Below the pieces are notes generated by a model, which was given only the letters and a program-made list of their open reading frames with translations, did no database searches and was not told the origin of the DNA. A program made the translations under genes and the position numbers. Below are positions 60,597 through 64,000 of a stretch of DNA of 64,000 nucleotides, piece by piece (within the stretch, counting starts at the first letter, position 1; every line of letters begins with the position of its first letter). Location of the stretch: contig NZ_LOWB01000115.1 of assembly GCF_001522865.1 (NCBI RefSeq), positions 1 to 64,000 of the forward strand, in the 5' to 3' direction. This stretch comes from Burkholderia sp. TSV86 (GTDB lineage Bacteria > Pseudomonadota > Gammaproteobacteria > Burkholderiales > Burkholderiaceae).

Positions 60597-61217
60597 ATGC
60601 TGAAAAAGCTGCTGATGCTGGTCGTCGCATTGTCGCTTTCGCTGTCCGCAGCACTTGCCGGCGCTGTAGAGGTCAACACCGCCGACCAGGCGGCGCTCGA
60701 ATCCGTGAAAGGCCTCGGCCCGGTGAAATCGAAGGCCATTCTCGATGAGCGCGCGAAAAACGGCCCGTTCAAGGACGCCGACGATCTCGCGAGCCGCGTG
60801 AAGGGCCTCGGCGCGAAATCGGTCGCGAATCTCGAAGCGGCCGGGCTGACGATCGGCGGCTCATCGGCGCCGCCGAGCGGCGCGAAGGCCAAGACTCATG
60901 CGGCAAAGCCGGCCACAACGGCCCCCGCTGCGACCACGCCCGCGCCGGCCACCGCGTCGCCCGCGCCGGCCACGCCCGCGCCCGCCCCGGCCACTGCGTC
61001 GCCCGCGCCGGCGGCCGCGAGCGCGCCGACGGCGGCGGCAAGCGCGCCGACCGCGAAAAAGACGCGCGCGTCGAAAAAGAAAGAGAAAACCGCCGCCGAA
61101 GCAAGCGCCGCAACCGACGCGAATGCGCCGGCCGCGGCATCGTCGCCGAAGGCCAAAGGCTCGAAGAAAGGCAAGAAGAGCAAAGCGGCGGCCGCGTCCG
61201 CCGCGTCGGGCGTCTGA
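60597..61217 (+). CDS. ComEA-like helix-hairpin-helix secreted protein
   Basis: A 206-residue protein with a signal peptide (MLKKLLMLVVALSLSLSAALA), then a ComEA-type helix-hairpin-helix domain at about residues 24-85 (VEVNTADQAALESVKGLG and FKDADDLASRVKGLG). The remaining half is an Ala/Pro/Thr/Lys-rich tail with an Ala-Thr-Ala-Ser-Pro-Ala-Pro repeat. ComEA binds incoming DNA in natural transformation; the short domain form is common in proteobacteria. An AAGGGAG precedes the start. Confidence 0.88.
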   Translation: MLKKLLMLVVALSLSLSAALAGAVEVNTADQAALESVKGLGPVKSKAILDERAKNGPFKDADDLASRVKGLGAKSVANLEAAGLTIGGSSAPPSGAKAKTHAAKPATTAPAATTPAPATASPAPATPAPAPATASPAPAAASAPTAAASAPTAKKTRASKKKEKTAAEASAATDANAPAAASSPKAKGSKKGKKSKAAAASAASGV

Positions 61218-61294
61218 ATCCGGCGTCGCGCATCGCGCGGCGCTTTCGTTCCACCGGCGCCCTCGAGGCGCCGCATCAACCTAGCAGGTGAATC

Positions 61295-61720
61295 ATGGGT
61301 CTACTCGATATCGTTGGCGGTCTGATCGGCGGTCAAGGCGGCAATCAGAACGCGCTCATCAGCGCCGCGCTGGAGCTCATCAACAATCAGCCCGGCGGCC
61401 TCAACGGCCTCATCGACAAATTCAAGGCAGGCGGCGCGGGCGACATCATCGGCTCGTGGGTGGGCAACGGCGCGAACCAGCAGATCTCGCCCGACCTGCT
61501 GCAAAACGTGCTCGGCTCCGAAGCAATCGGCTCGCTCGCCAGCAAGATCGGCATTGATCCGCAGCAGGCGTCCGGCATCCTCGCGCAAGTGTTGCCGCAC
61601 GTGGTCAACGGTGCGACGCCGAACGGCGAAGTGCCGGCGGGCGGTCAACTCGACGCGTCGAACCTGATCGGCACGCTATCGCAGCTCGCCGGCCTGTTCG
61701 GCGGCAATAAGCAGGCGTAA
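61295..61720 (+). CDS. YidB-like DUF937 protein
   Basis: A 141-residue small protein with the family pattern GLLDIVGGLIGGQGGNQNAL at the start and GSLASKIGIDPQQASGIL in the core, followed by an Asn/Gly-rich tail. The family is widespread and its function unproven. It lies 77 bases after the ComEA-like gene and ahead of a strong terminator. Confidence 0.87.
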   Translation: MGLLDIVGGLIGGQGGNQNALISAALELINNQPGGLNGLIDKFKAGGAGDIIGSWVGNGANQQISPDLLQNVLGSEAIGSLASKIGIDPQQASGILAQVLPHVVNGATPNGEVPAGGQLDASNLIGTLSQLAGLFGGNKQA

Positions 61721-61773
61721 TACCGGGGGTAGGCGCCGCCCGGCGCGCGCCTCGAAACCGGCTCGCCAATAAA

Positions 61774-61801
61774 CAAACACCCCGCGTAAGCGGGGTGTTT
61801 G
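61774..61801. terminator. Bidirectional terminator between the YidB-like gene and clpB
   Basis: A perfect 12-bp stem, CAAACACCCCGC and GCGGGGTGTTTG, has the loop GTAA. It lies between two converging genes; the A/T-rich ends make it suitable for both. Confidence 0.8.
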
Positions 61802-61862
61802 CATTTGCCGGCCCAGTGCGCGTATCGGGCCGCAACCGGCAGGCGCAGCGCGACGCGGCCGC

Positions 61863-64000
61863 TCAATGCACGACGCGATCGAACACGAACTCGCCGTCCT
61901 GCACGTCGACCGGAATCACATCCTTCGGACCAAAGCGGCCCGCAAGGATCAGCTTCGCGACCGGATTCTCGATCTCCTGCTGGATCGCACGCTTCAACGG
62001 ACGTGCGCCGAATAACGGATCGTAGCCGACCTTGCCGATCTGCTCGAGCGCGGCCTCGGACACGTCGAGCGCCATGTCGAGCTTCGCGAGCCGGTCGTGC
62101 AGGCGCGCAAGCTGGATCTTCGCGATCGACTGGATATTGCTGCGATCGAGCCCGTGGAATACGACGACGTCGTCGATCCGGTTCAGGAACTCCGGACGGA
62201 AGTGCTGCTTCACCTCGACCCAGACGGCATCCTTGATCTCGTCCTGCGGCGCGCCCGCCATCGACTGGATCACTTGCGAACCCAGATTGGACGTCATCAC
62301 GATCACCGTGTTCTTGAAGTCGACGGTGCGCCCCTGCCCGTCGGTCATCCGGCCGTCGTCGAGCACTTGCAGCAGCACGTTGAACACGTCCGGATGCGCC
62401 TTTTCGATTTCGTCGAGCAGAATCACGCTGTACGGCTTGCGACGCACCGCTTCCGTCAGATAGCCGCCCTCCTCGTAGCCGACATAACCCGGCGGCGCGC
62501 CGATCAGCCGCGCGACGCTGTGCTTCTCCATGAACTCGCTCATGTCGATGCGGATCAGATGCTCTTCCGAATCGAACAGGAACGCCGCGAGCGCCTTGCA
62601 CAGCTCGGTCTTGCCCACGCCCGTCGGACCGAGGAACAGGAACGAGCCATACGGACGGTTCGGATCGGCAAGCCCCGCACGCGAGCGGCGGATCGCATCG
62701 GCAACCGCGCTGATCGCCTCGTTCTGACCCACCACGCGCTCATGCAGCTTTTCCTCGATATGCAGCAGCTTCTCGCGCTCGCCCTGCATCATCCGCGATA
62801 CCGGAATGCCCGTCGCGCGCGATACGACTTCCGCGATTTCTTCGGCGCCGACCTGCGTGCGCAGCAAACGCGGGCGCGACGGATTATGCTGCTCGCTCTC
62901 CTCGGCCTGCGTGACCTGCTTCAATTGCGCCTCGAGTTGCGGCAGCTTGCCGTACTGCAGCTCGGCAACCTTCTCGAGCTTGCCCTCGCGCTGCAGCCGC
63001 GCGATATCGGCGCGCACCTTCTCGATCTCCTCCTTGAGCTGCGCGCTGCCCTGCACCGCGGCCTTCTCGGCAGTCCAAATCTCCTCGAGGTCCGCGTATT
63101 CACGCCCGAGCCGCTCAATCTCCTCCTCGATCAGCGCCAGGCGCTTTTGCGACGCCTCGTCCTGCTCCTTCTTCACCGCCTCGCGCTCGATCTTCAGTTG
63201 AATCAGCCGGCGATCGAGCTTGTCCATCTCTTCGGGCTTCGAATCGATTTCCATCTTGATCTTCGATGCGGCCTCGTCGACCAGGTCGATCGCCTTGTCC
63301 GGCAGGAAACGGTCCGTGATGTAGCGGTGCGACAGCTCGGCCGCGGCAACGATCGCCGGATCGGTGATCTCGACGCCGTGGTGCAATTCATACTTCTCCT
63401 GCAAGCCGCGCAAAATCGCGATCGTCGCCTCGACGCTCGGCTCGTCGACCAGCACCTTCTGGAAGCGGCGCTCGAGCGCGGCGTCCTTTTCGATGTACTT
63501 GCGGTATTCGTCGAGCGTAGTCGCGCCGATGCAATGCAACTCGCCGCGCGACAGCGCGGGCTTGAGCATGTTGCCCGCATCCATCGCGCCCTCGGCCTTG
63601 CCCGCGCCGACCATCGTATGAATCTCGTCGATGAAGACGATCGTCTGGCCTTCGTCCTTCGCGATGTCGTTGAGCACCGCCTTCAGGCGCTCCTCGAATT
63701 CGCCGCGATACTTCGCGCCCGCGAGCAGCGCCGCCATGTCGAGCGACAGCACGCGCTTGCCCTTGAGCGTCTCCGGCACCTCGCCGTTGACGATCCGCTG
63801 CGCAAGCCCTTCGACGATCGCGGTCTTGCCCACGCCCGGCTCGCCGATCAGCACTGGATTATTCTTAGTGCGGCGCTGCAGGATCTGGATCGAGCGGCGG
63901 ATCTCGTCGTCGCGGCCGATCACCGGATCGAGCTTGCCCGCCCGCGCGCGCTCGGTCAAATCGACGGTGTACTTCTTCAGCGCCTCGCGCTGGCTTTCGG
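61863..64000 (-). CDS. clpB: ATP-dependent chaperone ClpB, N-terminal part outside the window
   Basis: Truncated by the right edge; about 712 residues of the roughly 865-residue protein are present, missing the N-terminal domain and the start. The first in-window segment reads [18 protein letters not shown]. Then come NBD1 ([25 protein letters not shown]), the long coiled-coil middle domain (about 63060-63260) and NBD2 ([30 protein letters not shown]). ClpB resolves protein aggregates with DnaK. Only a TTG, at 63959, marks a Met-equivalent, and it is not the real start. Confidence 0.97.
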   Translation of the reverse strand, partial: ESQREALKKYTVDLTERARAGKLDPVIGRDDEIRRSIQILQRRTKNNPVLIGEPGVGKTAIVEGLAQRIVNGEVPETLKGKRVLSLDMAALLAGAKYRGEFEERLKAVLNDIAKDEGQTIVFIDEIHTMVGAGKAEGAMDAGNMLKPALSRGELHCIGATTLDEYRKYIEKDAALERRFQKVLVDEPSVEATIAILRGLQEKYELHHGVEITDPAIVAAAELSHRYITDRFLPDKAIDLVDEAASKIKMEIDSKPEEMDKLDRRLIQLKIEREAVKKEQDEASQKRLALIEEEIERLGREYADLEEIWTAEKAAVQGSAQLKEEIEKVRADIARLQREGKLEKVAELQYGKLPQLEAQLKQVTQAEESEQHNPSRPRLLRTQVGAEEIAEVVSRATGIPVSRMMQGEREKLLHIEEKLHERVVGQNEAISAVADAIRRSRAGLADPNRPYGSFLFLGPTGVGKTELCKALAAFLFDSEEHLIRIDMSEFMEKHSVARLIGAPPGYVGYEEGGYLTEAVRRKPYSVILLDEIEKAHPDVFNVLLQVLDDGRMTDGQGRTVDFKNTVIVMTSNLGSQVIQSMAGAPQDEIKDAVWVEVKQHFRPEFLNRIDDVVVFHGLDRSNIQSIAKIQLARLHDRLAKLDMALDVSEAALEQIGKVGYDPLFGARPLKRAIQQEIENPVAKLILAGRFGPKDVIPVDVQDGEFVFDRVVH

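Noticed and set aside
60930-61040. Repetitive Ala/Pro-coding DNA as a possible CRISPR-like or satellite array
   Set aside because: The repeats are short, imperfect, in frame and encode the low-complexity tail of the ComEA-like protein.

Overview
The window is a dense, GC-rich stretch of a betaproteobacterial main chromosome. The gene content (class I PHA operon phaC-phaA-phaB-phaR, the ndk-to-purA block, surE-pcm-nlpD-rpoS, type B L31, MerR regulators with 19-bp-spacer promoters) and the close protein matches to remembered families point to Burkholderia, most likely near the B. pseudomallei/thailandensis group; the species assignment is an inference. I see no insertion sequence, prophage, tRNA, rRNA operon or CRISPR array. 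The left edge lies just upstream of an unseen minus-strand gene and the right edge cuts clpB.

Layout. 1-5312: PHA storage operon on the minus strand (phaC, phaA, phaB, then the regulator phaR). 5715-7754: a single open frame that joins an RluD-type pseudouridine synthase to a PgeF/YfiH laccase-like domain. 7790-8632: bamD, ended by a strong bidirectional terminator. 8766-12118: a DinG/YoaA helicase, a small DUF465 protein and a secreted coiled-coil protein of unknown role. 12258-14600: tex. 14731-16697: a two-gene unit (class III CoA-transferase plus methylmalonyl-CoA decarboxylase homologue) behind an unusually AT-rich upstream region; this is the most accessory-looking part of the window. 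16977-19616: a GNAT acetyltransferase and the potassium transporter kup.

19943-36637 is one long minus-strand housekeeping block, read ndk, rlmN, rodZ-like, ispG, hisS, yfgM-like, bamB, der, hfq, hflX, hflK, hflC, DUF2065, hisZ, purA and a phosphoribosyltransferase. It combines nucleotide and isoprenoid synthesis, histidine metabolism and charging, ribosome assembly, outer-membrane assembly and FtsH control. 36885-40982 holds a Bax-inhibitor-like membrane protein, rlmD, an EEP hydrolase and a PolB-like exonuclease. 40990-44745 is the stress block surE-pcm-nlpD-rpoS, tightly packed and partly overlapping. 44900-49906 has a second CaiB-type CoA-transferase followed upstream by recR, ybaB and dnaX, and the SRP 4.5S RNA gene lies upstream of dnaX.

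50589-59295 on the plus strand carries trxA, rho, a MerR-MFS pair, mtfA, rpmE2, an ArnT-like glycosyltransferase and a MATE exporter. 59422-60314 is a MerR/carboxymuconolactone-decarboxylase-family pair on the minus strand with a clear operator-promoter. 60597-61720 encodes a ComEA-like HhH protein and a YidB-like protein, ended by a bidirectional terminator shared with clpB.

Most of the window is ordinary core genome. The points most worth a second look are the RluD-PgeF fusion, the CoA-transferase/methylmalonyl-CoA decarboxylase pair, the two MerR operators, the extended Pcm, and several structured leaders.
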